From CAG-877 sp045125935 (GTDB taxonomy: Bacteria > Bacillota_I > Bacilli_A > RF39 > UBA660): a stretch of DNA of 64,000 nt. The stretch covers positions 1 through 64,000 of the forward strand of contig JBGVNW010000041.1 in NCBI GenBank assembly GCA_045125935.1, written 5' to 3'. The notes beneath the pieces are model-generated. The model was not told the origin of the DNA and did not search any database. It saw only the letters and a list, made by a program, of their open reading frames with translations. Below are positions 1-9,309 of the stretch, piece by piece; position 1 is the first letter of the stretch; every line of letters starts with the position of its first letter. The position numbers were made by a program, and so were the translations under genes.

Positions 1-31
1 TTCTTAATTTTCTTCTTTCTTTTCTATTCAT
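1..31 (-). CDS. 5' end of an unidentified gene leaving the window
   Basis: Only the first ten codons are inside the window. Read on the minus strand, an AAGGTGG ribosome-binding site lies nine bases before an ATG at 31-29, followed by an open lysine/arginine-rich start (MNRKERRKLR). A competing ATG just upstream stops after two codons. The product cannot be named from so little. The gene is divergent from trhP1, so the 32-201 interval would hold both promoters. Confidence 0.4.
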   Translation of the reverse strand, partial: MNRKERRKLR

Positions 32-154
32 TACTGCATACCACCTTTATTCTTATATAGATAGTAACATATATTAAATATAAAAATGTACGGATATCCG
101 ACTATTTCTTTGCGAAGAAAATTTACTCTTTTTCTCTGTAATATAGTCAAAAAC

Positions 155-183
155 TTTCTTTTTTTTTCTAGTTATTGTATAAT
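155..183 (+). promoter_or_regulatory. Possible sigma-A promoter for trhP1
   Basis: A TATAAT -10 hexamer lies at 178-183, about 18 bases before the trhP1 start. The hexamer at the correct distance upstream (155-160, TTTCTT) is a poor -35, so the call rests mainly on the -10. The rest of 32-201 holds a CGGATATCCG palindrome at 91-100 and no gene that I can see. Confidence 0.35.
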
Positions 184-201
184 TAAAACGCGAGGTGACT
201 T

Positions 202-1056
202 ATGAAATTATTAGTTGAATTACAAAAACAAGCCATAACAGAAGCAGATGGATTAATTTTAGCTTTAAAAGACTTCTCTGTTCAAAGTCCCACTACATAT
301 ACAAAAGAAGAGATAAAAGAGATAATTGAATCTAATAAAGATAAAGAAATCTTTGTTAGTGTTAATAAGAATATTTTTAATGACGAAATAGAACCATTAA
401 AAGACGTATTATTATACTTGGACACTTTAAATATTAAAGGTATTTTTTTCTATGATTTAGCACTTCTTCAATTGAAAAAAGAACTAAATCTAAAAACAGA
501 TTTAGTATGGAATCAAACCTATATGGTTAATAACTATAAAACTTGTAATTATTATCATAGTAAGGGTGTAAAATATGCTCTTTTGGGCAAAGAAATAACT
601 CTAGAAGAAATTCTTGAGATAGTTTCTAAGACTGAAATTACTCCAATGGTAGAAGTACTAAGTATGCCAAATGTTGCTTTTTCTAAAAGAACTCTTGTAA
701 CTAACTATTATAAAGATTTAAATAAAGAACCAAAGAAGAAAATAACTGTCGAAGAAAAAGCAACTCATCAGCAATATCAAATTATTGAAGATGAAAATGG
801 TACTAATTTCTTCCTAAATAGTATTACAAACGGAACTGTAGTTATAAAAGATTTATTCGAAAAAAATGTTCCATATATTATCATGCGTGAATATGGAATA
901 GATTCCAATTTATTTAAAGAAATAATTAAGGACACAATGGAATATATTAAAGGAAGTTGTCAAAATATTGAGTATCTTTTAAAATACAAAAAACTAGGAG
1001 ATGACACTAATTTCTTCTTTAAAAAGACAATTTATAGGGTGAAGAAAAATGGATAG
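202..1056 (+). CDS. trhP1: U32-family tRNA U34 hydroxylation protein TrhP1 (YrrN-like)
   Basis: This 284-residue protein belongs to the peptidase U32 family and is followed directly by a second U32 gene with an 8-bp overlap. That is the yrrN-yrrO arrangement of Bacillus subtilis, where the pair (TrhP1-TrhP2) is needed to make 5-hydroxyuridine at tRNA wobble position 34 with prephenate-derived chemistry. The protein resembles the shorter YrrN partner: a TIM-barrel-like alpha/beta pattern without the cysteine cluster seen in its neighbour. The ATG has a good GAGGTG ribosome-binding site (192-197). Family assignment is fairly secure. The specific role as TrhP1 rests on gene order and size. Confidence 0.72.
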   Translation: MKLLVELQKQAITEADGLILALKDFSVQSPTTYTKEEIKEIIESNKDKEIFVSVNKNIFNDEIEPLKDVLLYLDTLNIKGIFFYDLALLQLKKELNLKTDLVWNQTYMVNNYKTCNYYHSKGVKYALLGKEITLEEILEIVSKTEITPMVEVLSMPNVAFSKRTLVTNYYKDLNKEPKKKITVEEKATHQQYQIIEDENGTNFFLNSITNGTVVIKDLFEKNVPYIIMREYGIDSNLFKEIIKDTMEYIKGSCQNIEYLLKYKKLGDDTNFFFKKTIYRVKKNG

Positions 1057-2242
1057 AATAGAATTATTATCTCCCGCTGGAGATTTAGAACGTTTAAAAG
1101 TAACTTTATTATATGGAGCTGATGCTGTTTATTTTGGAGGACAAAAATATAGTCTACGTGCCAATGCTACTAACTTTTCACTTGATAAAATAAAGGAAGC
1201 TTGTGAATTTGCCCACAACTTAAATAAAAAAGTATATTTAACTTTAAATATAGTTTTTCATAATGAAGATATGGATGGAGTAGAAGAATATATTAAAGAT
1301 GTCGTAGAAGCTGGAATAGATGCTTTTATTGTCAGCGATCCATTTATTATTTCTCATATAAAAACAAACTATCCACAAGTAGAGGTTCATTTATCTACGC
1401 AAAACTCTACAAGTAATTATAAAACAATTGAATATTTTAAAAATGAAGGAATTGATCGTGTCGTTTTAGCAAGAGAAGTTCATCTAAAAGATATGAAGGA
1501 AATGATTGAGCGTACTGGTATTGATATCGAAATATTTATTCATGGCGCTATGTGTACATGCTTTAGTGGTCGTTGCGCCTTATCAAATTACGTAACTAAT
1601 CGTGACGCTAATCGTGGTGGCTGTGCACAAGTATGTCGTTTTGCTTTTAGAACAGACGAAGAAAAAGATTTTACTATGGCCACAAAAGACTTGAATTTAG
1701 CGCGCCATATTGGTGAAATAATTGATGCTGGTATCAAGAGCTTAAAAGTAGAAGGTAGAATGCGTTCTCTATATTATCTCGCAACTGTAATTGGTACTTA
1801 TCGTGAAATAATTGATAGTTATTATGCTAAAACTCTTACTGAAGAAAAAATGAAAATCTTAGAGTACCGTCTAAGTAGAGTTGCTAACCGTGAAGTTTCT
1901 ACTCAGTATTTAATGAAAGAAGCTGACTACACAGATCAATATTATAGTGGTCGCCAAGAACTATCTAATCAAGATTATCTAGGACTAATTACTGGATATG
2001 ACCATGAAAATAATTGTCTCGTTTTAGTAGAAAGAAATTATTTTTCTCCAAAAGATGAGATTGAAATATTTACACCTAATGGGGAAGTTTATCCATATAT
2101 TGTTGATAAAATATATGATGAAAATATGTTTGAATTAGAAGTGGCTCGTCACCCAGAACAAATTTTAAAATTAAAGTTTGATAAAGAACTACCTCCATAT
2201 TCAATGATTAGATTAATTAAGAAAGGTCAAATAAATGAATAA
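1049..2242 (+). CDS. trhP2: U32-family tRNA U34 hydroxylation protein TrhP2 (YrrO-like)
   Basis: A 397-residue U32 protein. It opens with the family signature ELLSPAGDLERLK and the GADAVYFGG barrel strand. The conserved cysteine-rich stretch HGAMCTCFSGRC ... GGCAQVCR lies around residues 165-200; related U32 hydroxylases (RlhA, TrhP) keep this region. TrhP2 acts with TrhP1 in tRNA uridine-34 hydroxylation. Its ATG overlaps the end of trhP1 by 8 bp, so the two are translationally coupled, and the next gene overlaps its own end in the same way. Despite the historic peptidase or collagenase name, RNA modification is the better-supported role. Confidence 0.82.
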   Translation: MDRIELLSPAGDLERLKVTLLYGADAVYFGGQKYSLRANATNFSLDKIKEACEFAHNLNKKVYLTLNIVFHNEDMDGVEEYIKDVVEAGIDAFIVSDPFIISHIKTNYPQVEVHLSTQNSTSNYKTIEYFKNEGIDRVVLAREVHLKDMKEMIERTGIDIEIFIHGAMCTCFSGRCALSNYVTNRDANRGGCAQVCRFAFRTDEEKDFTMATKDLNLARHIGEIIDAGIKSLKVEGRMRSLYYLATVIGTYREIIDSYYAKTLTEEKMKILEYRLSRVANREVSTQYLMKEADYTDQYYSGRQELSNQDYLGLITGYDHENNCLVLVERNYFSPKDEIEIFTPNGEVYPYIVDKIYDENMFELEVARHPEQILKLKFDKELPPYSMIRLIKKGQINE

Positions 2243-2633
2243 TGTATACAAGGTAACATTGTATGATGGCATAAAAGATGAGACTAAAAGTAATTTTAGA
2301 AGTGCAGGTACTATACTCGCAATAAGAACTCCAGTTGCAATCAAAGAATTACTAACAGGATATCAACTAGGAATAGTATTTAATGCCGAACCACTTCCAC
2401 ATCAAGTGCATTTAAAAGAAAGACAAATTAGAGAATATGGACATCAACCAACTGTCGATTTAAACGAATTTGTAAATAAAAATCTCGCAACTCCACAAGA
2501 AATAGATGACTATATTGATAATTATGATTCGTCAGAATGGAAACAAATATATGAAGAAATGAAAATTTTTTCAACTGCTCAAAAAAAAGAATTAAAAGCT
2601 AAAGTAAAACAGGTTTTTAAAAGTAAAAGATAA
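2235..2633 (+). CDS. Conserved-looking hypothetical protein coupled to trhP2
   Basis: A 132-residue soluble protein that I do not recognise. Its start overlaps the trhP2 stop (ATGAATAA), which implies translational coupling and a shared mRNA. The N-terminal 50 residues look like mixed alpha/beta structure. The C-terminal 45 are charged and helical with a lysine-rich end, compatible with RNA or ribosome contact. No membrane segment, signal peptide or metal motif is visible. Its place in the operon suggests a link to tRNA modification, but that is inference only. Confidence 0.65.
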   Translation: MNNVYKVTLYDGIKDETKSNFRSAGTILAIRTPVAIKELLTGYQLGIVFNAEPLPHQVHLKERQIREYGHQPTVDLNEFVNKNLATPQEIDDYIDNYDSSEWKQIYEEMKIFSTAQKKELKAKVKQVFKSKR

Positions 2634-2647
2634 AGGTGATGATTATT

Positions 2648-3772
2648 ATGGACTATATTAAACAGGCTAAAATTAATTTCTTAAAAAAGGAAGAAACATT
2701 AAATGACTATGCCACTAAAAGTACTGAATCTCTTCGTTTAATAGAATTATCAGATGATGATATTCGACCTAGTTTCTTTCGAGATATTGATAGAATAATT
2801 TATTCCCTAAGTTACAGTCGATATTCTGATAAAACTCAAGTTTTTCCATTTAAAGAAAATGATCATATTTCTAAAAGAATGATTCATGTTCAATTAGTTA
2901 GTAAAATTGCTAGAACAATAGGTAGAGCACTTAACTTAAATGAAGATTTAATAGAAGCAATTGCCCTAGGACATGATATTGGCCACACCCCACTAGGCCA
3001 TGAAGGAGAATATATTTTAGATGAAATTTCAACACGTGAGTTAGGAGAAAGATTTGCCCACAACATTCAAAGTGTTAGACACTGCATGTATGTTGAAAAT
3101 AATGGTGAAGGTCTCAATCTATCAATACAAGTCTTAGATGGTATAATGTGTCATAATGGTGAAATGTTATCAAATGAATACATCCCAGAGATGAAGACAA
3201 AAGAAGAATTTTTAAAGCAATATGAAACTGCTTATACTGATTTAGAAAGTACAAAAAAATGTCATCCAATGACACTAGAAGGCTGTGTTGTAAGAATTAG
3301 TGATATAATTGGCTATATTGGTCGTGATATTGAAGACGCTATTACTTTAGGACAGTTTAATCGCCATGATTTACCAAAAGAAATAACCTCTGTTTTAGGA
3401 GATAATAATAAGGATATAATTAATACGATAGTCTTAGACATCATAAAAAATAGTATTAATAAACCTTACATAAAAATGAGTAAAGATGTCTATGAAGCCT
3501 TATTGCTACTAAAGAAATTCAACTATCAAAATATCTACTGTAAAAGTATGACAAAAAAAGAACTAGAATATTATCGTCTAGGAATGAATAAAATATATAA
3601 CAGATATCTAAATGATATTGAGACAAATAATAAAGAAAGTATTATTTATACAATATTTCTAAATTATCAAAATAAACAATATATTGAAAAAACTTCTTCC
3701 AAAAGAATGGCAATTGATTTTATTGCTGGTATGACAGACGACATGTTTCAAATAGAGATTGAAAAAGCTTGA
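2648..3772 (+). CDS. HD-domain deoxynucleoside triphosphate triphosphohydrolase-like protein
   Basis: This 374-residue protein has the dGTPase (Dgt) arrangement of the HD superfamily. The first metal-ligand histidine is in KRMIHVQLVSKIARTIG and the HD pair is in ALGHDIGHTPLGHEGE, with a later DIIGYIGRDIED helix. Family members hydrolyse dNTPs to deoxynucleoside and triphosphate, or act as related nucleotide hydrolases. I place the start at the ATG of MDYIKQ because AAAGGTG (2632-2638) sits nine bases upstream; GTG and ATG codons at 2636 and 2639 overlap that site. The terminator hairpin begins inside the last codons. Confidence 0.75.
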   Translation: MDYIKQAKINFLKKEETLNDYATKSTESLRLIELSDDDIRPSFFRDIDRIIYSLSYSRYSDKTQVFPFKENDHISKRMIHVQLVSKIARTIGRALNLNEDLIEAIALGHDIGHTPLGHEGEYILDEISTRELGERFAHNIQSVRHCMYVENNGEGLNLSIQVLDGIMCHNGEMLSNEYIPEMKTKEEFLKQYETAYTDLESTKKCHPMTLEGCVVRISDIIGYIGRDIEDAITLGQFNRHDLPKEITSVLGDNNKDIINTIVLDIIKNSINKPYIKMSKDVYEALLLLKKFNYQNIYCKSMTKKELEYYRLGMNKIYNRYLNDIETNNKESIIYTIFLNYQNKQYIEKTSSKRMAIDFIAGMTDDMFQIEIEKA

Positions 3773-3787
3773 GTTTTCAAGCTTTTT
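3762..3787 (+). terminator. Rho-independent terminator after the dGTPase-like gene
   Basis: A perfect 11-bp stem (AAAAAGCTTGA / TCAAGCTTTTT) with a GTTT loop ends in a T run. The 5' arm contains the TGA stop codon of the upstream gene. Confidence 0.8.
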
Positions 3788-3839
3788 ATGATATCCTATG
3801 CCTGTCTTAAAAAACATTACCTGTTAAAGGAGTAGTAAA

Positions 3840-4466
3840 ATGCAAAGATATAATAGATTAACAGAAGATAAAAGTATATATATAGTAGACGTAGTTGATA
3901 ATGGCGATAATCAAAGTTTAACAGTAGTTTTTGGTGATCGAAAAAAACATATGGATGTTGAAAATACAGCGGAAAATATTCAAAAAATTGAAGAACAAAT
4001 GGAAATGCAAATGGATGATGCTATAAAACGGGAACCATTATATGTATTACGTTCTATTATCGCAACAGGGAGTGTCCTTGCTAGTGGAACTGGAGCTGTT
4101 GCTCTAAGAAGTATTGAGTCAATCCAAACCAGTCAAGCCGCAGATTTTGTAACAGGAGCTATTGCAGCGGTTGGAGTAGGTGGCTCTATATTATGGTGTA
4201 TAAAGGAATATTCAAGAGTTAGGGAATTATCAAAAGTTAGATATCGAAATAATCATATGGAACAATTCAAAAATATTTCTAGTTACAATCATGCCTTAGA
4301 CAATTCCTCATCAGAAATAAGACAATTATTTGCCGAAGAAGATGAACCACTAGGAATTTTAAATATTGATCAATATAGCAAGAGTGATTTAAAAAAAATA
4401 ATAGGAGAAATAAATCGTGAAGGGGCAATGAAATCACGAGGAATAACATATGTAAAAACTAAATAG
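3840..4466 (+). CDS. Hypothetical protein with two central hydrophobic segments
   Basis: A 208-residue protein not assignable to a family. The first 70 residues are polar and acidic. Residues about 68-85 and 98-118 form two hydrophobic, glycine/alanine-rich stretches that could be a membrane hairpin. The C-terminal 85 residues are charged. The ATG has a strong AAGGAG site eight bases upstream. The gene is isolated: a terminator precedes it and the greA promoter follows it. An inner-membrane or membrane-associated regulator is possible, but no catalytic motif is visible. Confidence 0.6.
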   Translation: MQRYNRLTEDKSIYIVDVVDNGDNQSLTVVFGDRKKHMDVENTAENIQKIEEQMEMQMDDAIKREPLYVLRSIIATGSVLASGTGAVALRSIESIQTSQAADFVTGAIAAVGVGGSILWCIKEYSRVRELSKVRYRNNHMEQFKNISSYNHALDNSSSEIRQLFAEEDEPLGILNIDQYSKSDLKKIIGEINREGAMKSRGITYVKTK

Positions 4467-4470
4467 GATA

Positions 4471-4499
4471 TTGCTAAAGTCAAAAAAATGTGATATACT
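4471..4499 (+). promoter_or_regulatory. Sigma-A promoter of greA
   Basis: TTGCTA (4471-4476), a 17-bp spacer, and TATACT (4494-4499) with an extended TGA just before the -10. Confidence 0.75.
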
Positions 4500-4566
4500 T
4501 TGGCAAGTTGAATTTAGTATTCAATAAATAAATTAATTAGTAAAAAACGTTTACGAGGTGATAAAA

Positions 4567-5037
4567 ATGGGAAATAAAAATACCGTATACCTAACCCAAG
4601 AAGGATTAGAAGAATTAAAGAATGAATTAGACGACTTAATAAATGTTAAACGTCCAGAAAATATTCAAGCTATTAAAGAAGCAAGATCATTAGGGGACTT
4701 ATCTGAGAATGCTGAATATGATGCTGCTCGTAATGAACAAGCACAAATCGAAGCTCGTATTAAACAACTAGAAAAAATGTTAGAAAATGTTTCAATAATT
4801 GCTGAAGTATCAAAAGATACTGTAGGAATAGGTAACACAGTTTGCATCAAATATGTAGATGATGAAGAAGAGGATGAATACAAGATTGTAGGTTCTCAAG
4901 AAGCAAATCCATTTGAAAGCAAAATTTCAAATGAAAGTCCAATTGCCAAAGCTTTATTTGATCATAAAGTAGGAGATGTTGTAACTGTAGAAAGTCCAAA
5001 CGGTTCTTATGAAATTGAAATAATTGAAATAAAATAG
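4567..5037 (+). CDS. greA: Transcription elongation factor GreA
   Basis: The 156-residue product has the usual GreA length and two-domain form. An N-terminal coiled-coil hairpin (residues about 5-75) carries the conserved SLGDLSENAEYDAARNEQ tip. A C-terminal FKBP-like domain ends in the GSQEANP ... SPIAKAL signature. GreA enters the RNA polymerase secondary channel and stimulates cleavage of backtracked transcripts. The true start is the ATG of MGNKNT, six bases after GAGGTG; an in-frame GTG at 4558 lies inside that site. The gene is monocistronic, with its own promoter and terminator. It is close to trhP1-trhP2, as in Bacillus. Confidence 0.96.
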   Translation: MGNKNTVYLTQEGLEELKNELDDLINVKRPENIQAIKEARSLGDLSENAEYDAARNEQAQIEARIKQLEKMLENVSIIAEVSKDTVGIGNTVCIKYVDDEEEDEYKIVGSQEANPFESKISNESPIAKALFDHKVGDVVTVESPNGSYEIEIIEIK

Positions 5038-5042
5038 TTTTA

Positions 5043-5074
5043 GATAGTTTCTTTGGAAACTATCTTTTTTTTTT
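5043..5074 (+). terminator. Terminator of greA
   Basis: A perfect 9-bp stem GATAGTTTC/GAAACTATC with a TTTG loop and a ten-T tail. It separates greA from the secretion locus. Confidence 0.92.
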
Positions 5075-5087
5075 ACCAAAAATACGT

Positions 5088-5093
5088 TATACT
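5088..5093 (+). promoter_or_regulatory. Candidate -10 element for the secretion/pilus operon
   Basis: TATACT lies 32 bases before the first gene of the 25-kb locus and directly after the greA terminator, the natural place for the operon promoter. No good -35 is present at 16-18 bp, because that interval falls in the terminator T run. The promoter would be weak or activator dependent. Confidence 0.3.
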
Positions 5094-5125
5094 AAATAAA
5101 AAATAGAATAATAGGAGCTGATATT

Positions 5126-6685
5126 GTGATTATTAGAAAACCATACGCCTTTCTTATAAAGCATTTTAAGAGGATTCATATCTTTCTTTTCTTATTATGT
5201 ACATACGTAATATATAAAACAACTCAATTATTTTCTTTTATGAAAGAATTTATTGAACTAGGAACTTATGATTATATAAATGAACCCATTTCAGGATGTG
5301 TAACATTTTTAGCATATATTTTCATAATACTGATAGTCAGTTCAATGGTAGCGATACTTATTTTATTACGTAAAAAGAAAAAACCATGGAAAATGTATAT
5401 TCTACCAATAATTACATATGTTGGTTTATTTATTACATTTATCATAACAAGTAGTTTTTTCGCAACATACATTGGTGGTACAGATACAACGGGTCCAAGA
5501 GCAATTAGGGATATTCTCTTAATCTTACTTGTTCCTCAGTATATAACATTCTTAATATTAATAATTCGTATCTTAGGAATTGATTTAAATAAATTCGACT
5601 TCAAATCGGATGAGGAATACCTAGAATTATCATCAGCCGATCAAGAAGAAATGGAAATAAATATTAATATTGATAAAGGTAGTATTAAACGTTTTATTAA
5701 GAGATTTAAAAGAAATAGTGGTTATTATATACAGGAACATAAAAAGATAATTACAGTATTATTAGTAATTGCACTATTATTCTCTGGTTGGAAAACATAT
5801 GAATATATATTTATAACAAATAAGACTTATTCTCAAGGCGACATTATTAAAACTAATGGTTACGAAATAACCATTAACAATAGTTATTATAGTAATATAG
5901 ATTATAAAGGTGATGTAATATTCAAAGAAAGTAGTTTTGTAATATTAGATGTAACTATAACTAACACATCCCAGAAAAGAAAAATTAATTTTGCTAGATT
6001 CCATGTCATGAATGGAACAGATAATTATACTCCAACTGCTAAAACATATGAAACACAATTTAGTGATCTTGGAACTGCATATGAAGAGAAAACAATAAAT
6101 AATGGAGAACGCTTTAATACACTCCTAATATTTAAAGTTGACTCAACAAATAATATGAAAAGATTCGTTTTATATTATCAAGAATTCAATAATGATAATA
6201 CTAATCATTTAAGAAAGATAAAGTTAAAACTAGAAGATTTAACAACAGTTGAAGAAAAACAAACTTTAAGCTTAGATGAAACCCTAAATTTTAATATCGG
6301 AAAACAAGAAAAAGAACTATTATTTGATAGTTATGAAATAGTAGATAGCGTTAGCTACAATAAGCAGGATTGTAGTTCGATTACATGTGGCTACAACAGT
6401 CTAACAACAACTGCTAAAACAGGTAAGAAAATCCTTAAAATTGACTTTGCTTCCAACGATTTCGATGGCAAAGATATGATTGACTTTTTATCTAAATATG
6501 GTAAAATTAGTTACATAGATAATAACGATAAAGAGTACACTACAAAGATTGAAAATGCCTTACCAACATATCAATATTATGGTAAATATGCCTACATTAC
6601 TGTACCACAGGAAATAATTGACGCAAAAAGTATTTCCCTTGTAATTACAGTAAGAAATAATAAGTACATTTATAAATTTAAATAG
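5126..6685 (+). CDS. Polytopic membrane protein with extracellular Ig-like domain, first gene of the secretion locus
   Basis: A 519-residue protein that opens the composite locus. Four hydrophobic segments lie in the first 150 residues. A charged cytoplasmic loop (about 155-205) and a fifth segment (about 208-226) follow, then an exported region of about 290 residues. The exported part begins like a DUF4352/telomere-repeat-factor-type beta sandwich (a verb-like pattern: VILDVTITNTSQ, about 275-340) and carries a cysteine pair (DCSSITC). Translation starts at GTG, eight bases after AGGAG. Eleven bases separate it from the next gene. Its function is unknown; a scaffold or sensor at the envelope is a reasonable guess from topology and position. 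Confidence 0.7.
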   Translation: MIIRKPYAFLIKHFKRIHIFLFLLCTYVIYKTTQLFSFMKEFIELGTYDYINEPISGCVTFLAYIFIILIVSSMVAILILLRKKKKPWKMYILPIITYVGLFITFIITSSFFATYIGGTDTTGPRAIRDILLILLVPQYITFLILIIRILGIDLNKFDFKSDEEYLELSSADQEEMEININIDKGSIKRFIKRFKRNSGYYIQEHKKIITVLLVIALLFSGWKTYEYIFITNKTYSQGDIIKTNGYEITINNSYYSNIDYKGDVIFKESSFVILDVTITNTSQKRKINFARFHVMNGTDNYTPTAKTYETQFSDLGTAYEEKTINNGERFNTLLIFKVDSTNNMKRFVLYYQEFNNDNTNHLRKIKLKLEDLTTVEEKQTLSLDETLNFNIGKQEKELLFDSYEIVDSVSYNKQDCSSITCGYNSLTTTAKTGKKILKIDFASNDFDGKDMIDFLSKYGKISYIDNNDKEYTTKIENALPTYQYYGKYAYITVPQEIIDAKSISLVITVRNNKYIYKFK

Positions 6686-6696
6686 GGGAGATAAAT

Positions 6697-8487
6697 ATGC
6701 AACAGAAAGTAAAGAAGTACATTAAATTGATAATTACAATAGCTATTCCGTGTTTATTTATTTGGTTCTTGGTCATAGCGCCATACCTAGAGTTTAAATC
6801 TAATGAAAAAACGTTTAAAGAAGCTGCTAAAAGATATTATGAATTAAATTCGGATAAATTACCAACAGGTAAAAGAGTAAGTACAGTTACATTAAAAACT
6901 CTATACAATGATGCATATATCAAGGAAGATTTTTTTACACCATACACTAACAAGCCTTGTTCAATAACAGAAAGCTGGGTAAAGGTAAGCCAAAATGATG
7001 CTGGAGAGTATGAATACATTACATATTTACAATGTGGAATCTTTAAATCATCAGTTGACCATGAAGGACCAACAATCAAACTAAAAGGTGCTACTGAAAT
7101 TACAATAAATCGTGGTGAAGAATATGTAGATCCAGGAATTGAAAGCGTCAGTGATAATAAAGATAAAAAAATGAGTATCGACGATGTAACGATAGACACA
7201 TCAAAAGTAAATACAGATTTAAATGGAACATATGAGGTAACTTATACAGCAATTGATAGTTTAAAAAATAAAACAACTGTAACTAGAAAAGTAAATGTAG
7301 TTCAAAAACTAAGTAATACAGTAAAGCAAGAAACAGAAAATGGAACATATAGAGGAGAAAAACCAAATAACTATATTTATTTTTCTGGAATGCTTTTTAG
7401 AATAATTGGTCTTGATGATACTAATGTAAAAATCATCGCAGCAAATGACATCGCAAACGTTAACTACGATGGCATTGAAGAATGGTTAGAGTACTTTTAT
7501 GAACATGTTGCTGATAGTTCAAAAAAATATGTCGTAAAAAATAAGTATTGTACAGGTACATTATCAAGTGAGAATGTTAACAGTAATACAACTTGTATAA
7601 GTCAAACTAAAAATAGAAATATATATATAGCGTCAAATAAAGAATTAAATGAAACTCGTGATGAGAATGGTTTAAGTTATATTTTTGCTAGAACGATGAG
7701 TTGGACAGCTAATACGAACGATGAAAATACTGCTTGGGCATACAAAGATGCATTTATAAATTCAGGTGGCTCACAGTTCTATGGATTCCAACGTGAATAT
7801 AATTTTGGTGTTAGACCTCTATTAACAATTAAAGGAGACACCTTAATAACATCTGGAGATGGAACTGAAGAAAATCCATATTTTATAGGAGATATTAAAA
7901 AAGGTTTAGCTGATGAGTATTTGAATACAAGATACTCTGGAGAATATATAACATATTCTGGATTCCTATGGCGAATTATAGAAACAGCAGATGATGAAAC
8001 AACAAAAGTAATTGCTGTAACACCAACATCAGGTGATAACACAATAGGCTATGAAACAACTGATGAAATCAAAATATATGATCCAACACAAAAAGGAAAC
8101 ATTGGTTATACAATAAATCAAAAAACAGGTAATAACGTTAATGAAGAATACTTTGTAACTAAGGAAATAAAAGTTCCAATATATAAAACAGTTGCTAAAT
8201 ATGGCGAGGAAGTAGAAACAAAAAAATACAAAGTAAAATTCTCAGCGCCAAATATGTATGAATTATTTAGTACAACTCAAGAAGAAATAAATATGGGCTA
8301 TTGGTTAATAAATTCATCTCAAGAAGAATATCGTAAATACATGGTTTCATATATCGGTATAGTTATGTATGAACAATTATCAGATAATATTAAAAATGGT
8401 ATTAGACCAGTCGGCTATTTAGATAAGCGAGTAAAAATTGTCTCTGGTTCAGGAACAAAAAATAATCCATATAAAATTTCAAAATAG
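6697..8487 (+). CDS. Membrane-anchored surface protein: pilin-like N-terminus, DUF5011-type Ig domain, two DUF6273-like repeats
   Basis: A 596-residue bitopic protein. A TM anchor (about 9-28) is followed by a pilin-like region with a cysteine pair (NKPC and LQCG). Next comes an Ig-like domain of the bacterial surface type (about 128-205, EYVDPG motif). Two copies of a domain follow (about 225-395 and 412-596), each starting with an aromatic-rich FRII/WRII strand and ending in G-x-GT-x-x-x-PY-x-I. The domain pair resembles DUF6273 family proteins. The same domain and cysteine-pair module recur in the protein at 29347-30531, the last gene of the locus. It is probably an exposed component or substrate of the machine. 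RBS is GGGGAG. Confidence 0.7.
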   Translation: MQQKVKKYIKLIITIAIPCLFIWFLVIAPYLEFKSNEKTFKEAAKRYYELNSDKLPTGKRVSTVTLKTLYNDAYIKEDFFTPYTNKPCSITESWVKVSQNDAGEYEYITYLQCGIFKSSVDHEGPTIKLKGATEITINRGEEYVDPGIESVSDNKDKKMSIDDVTIDTSKVNTDLNGTYEVTYTAIDSLKNKTTVTRKVNVVQKLSNTVKQETENGTYRGEKPNNYIYFSGMLFRIIGLDDTNVKIIAANDIANVNYDGIEEWLEYFYEHVADSSKKYVVKNKYCTGTLSSENVNSNTTCISQTKNRNIYIASNKELNETRDENGLSYIFARTMSWTANTNDENTAWAYKDAFINSGGSQFYGFQREYNFGVRPLLTIKGDTLITSGDGTEENPYFIGDIKKGLADEYLNTRYSGEYITYSGFLWRIIETADDETTKVIAVTPTSGDNTIGYETTDEIKIYDPTQKGNIGYTINQKTGNNVNEEYFVTKEIKVPIYKTVAKYGEEVETKKYKVKFSAPNMYELFSTTQEEINMGYWLINSSQEEYRKYMVSYIGIVMYEQLSDNIKNGIRPVGYLDKRVKIVSGSGTKNNPYKISK

Positions 8488-8496
8488 GAGTAAGTT

Positions 8497-9309
8497 ATGA
8501 AAAAGAAAAATAAAAAAAATAGAAAAAAACTATGGATACCTATAATAGTAATGTTCATTATAATTGGTCTACTTGTTTATTTAATAGTAAGCTTATTCAA
8601 TCAAAATATATTAGTTGATACAAAATATAAAATAGAAAAAAGAAGTGAGAATGTTGAAAAATACAAAGCCGAGCATACGGAATATGACACAAATGGTTGG
8701 CTTAGAGTACAAGGAACAAATATTGATTACCCTGTAATTTATGAAGATGAAATTACCAATATAGACAAAATTGAAGGCAATTTCTTATGGGTATTAGAAA
8801 ATCCTGAAGAGCTATTAAATAGAACAGTAATTTTAGGACATAACATCAGAAATGTATCTAGTAACCCACTAATTACTGATGAGAATCATACAAAATTTGA
8901 ACAATTAATGTCTTTTATTCATTATGATTTTGCAAAAGAAAATCAATATATTCAATATACAAAAGATGGAAAAGATTACTTATATCAGATATTCTCAGTT
9001 AGTCTTATAAGAGATTATAATCTTCCATATTCCGGTTACTTAAATGAAACTGAACTGAAAGAATATATTGAACAAGCACTAGAAGATAGTTATTTCAAAT
9101 ATGATGTTGAAGTCGATGAAAATGATAAAATAATAACTCTTGTTACTTGTACAAGATTTTATACAGGAACTACTTCATACAGATTTAAAGTTGAAGGAAA
9201 ACTACTTTCTGAAGATGAAGAAGCAAAGTTAACTGAGGTTACAGTAAAAGATAATTACAAGGAAATAGAGGATATTATGAAAGGTGGGGAAGTAAATGAA
9301 AAAGCTTAA
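8497..9309 (+). CDS. Class B sortase
   Basis: A 270-residue transpeptidase with an N-terminal membrane anchor (about 14-32). The catalytic residues are visible: His115 in ILGHN, Cys218 in TLVTCT and Arg229 in SYRFKV. The spacing and the N-terminal anchor fit class B. Sortases cleave a C-terminal sorting signal and attach the protein to peptidoglycan or to another subunit. No gene in this locus encodes an obvious LPxTG or NPQTN-type signal with a hydrophobic tail, so the substrate is unknown. The gene overlaps the following large secreted-protein gene by 14 bp, which suggests that the two act together. Confidence 0.88.
   Translation: MKKKNKKNRKKLWIPIIVMFIIIGLLVYLIVSLFNQNILVDTKYKIEKRSENVEKYKAEHTEYDTNGWLRVQGTNIDYPVIYEDEITNIDKIEGNFLWVLENPEELLNRTVILGHNIRNVSSNPLITDENHTKFEQLMSFIHYDFAKENQYIQYTKDGKDYLYQIFSVSLIRDYNLPYSGYLNETELKEYIEQALEDSYFKYDVEVDENDKIITLVTCTRFYTGTTSYRFKVEGKLLSEDEEAKLTEVTVKDNYKEIEDIMKGGEVNEKA

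Noticed and set aside
91..100. CGGATATCCG palindrome in the first intergenic region
   Set aside because: A single 10-bp palindrome without a second copy or known operator match is not enough to call a regulatory site.
4665..4883. Serine-rich frame antisense to greA
   Set aside because: It is the reverse of Glu-rich greA codons and has no start signals.
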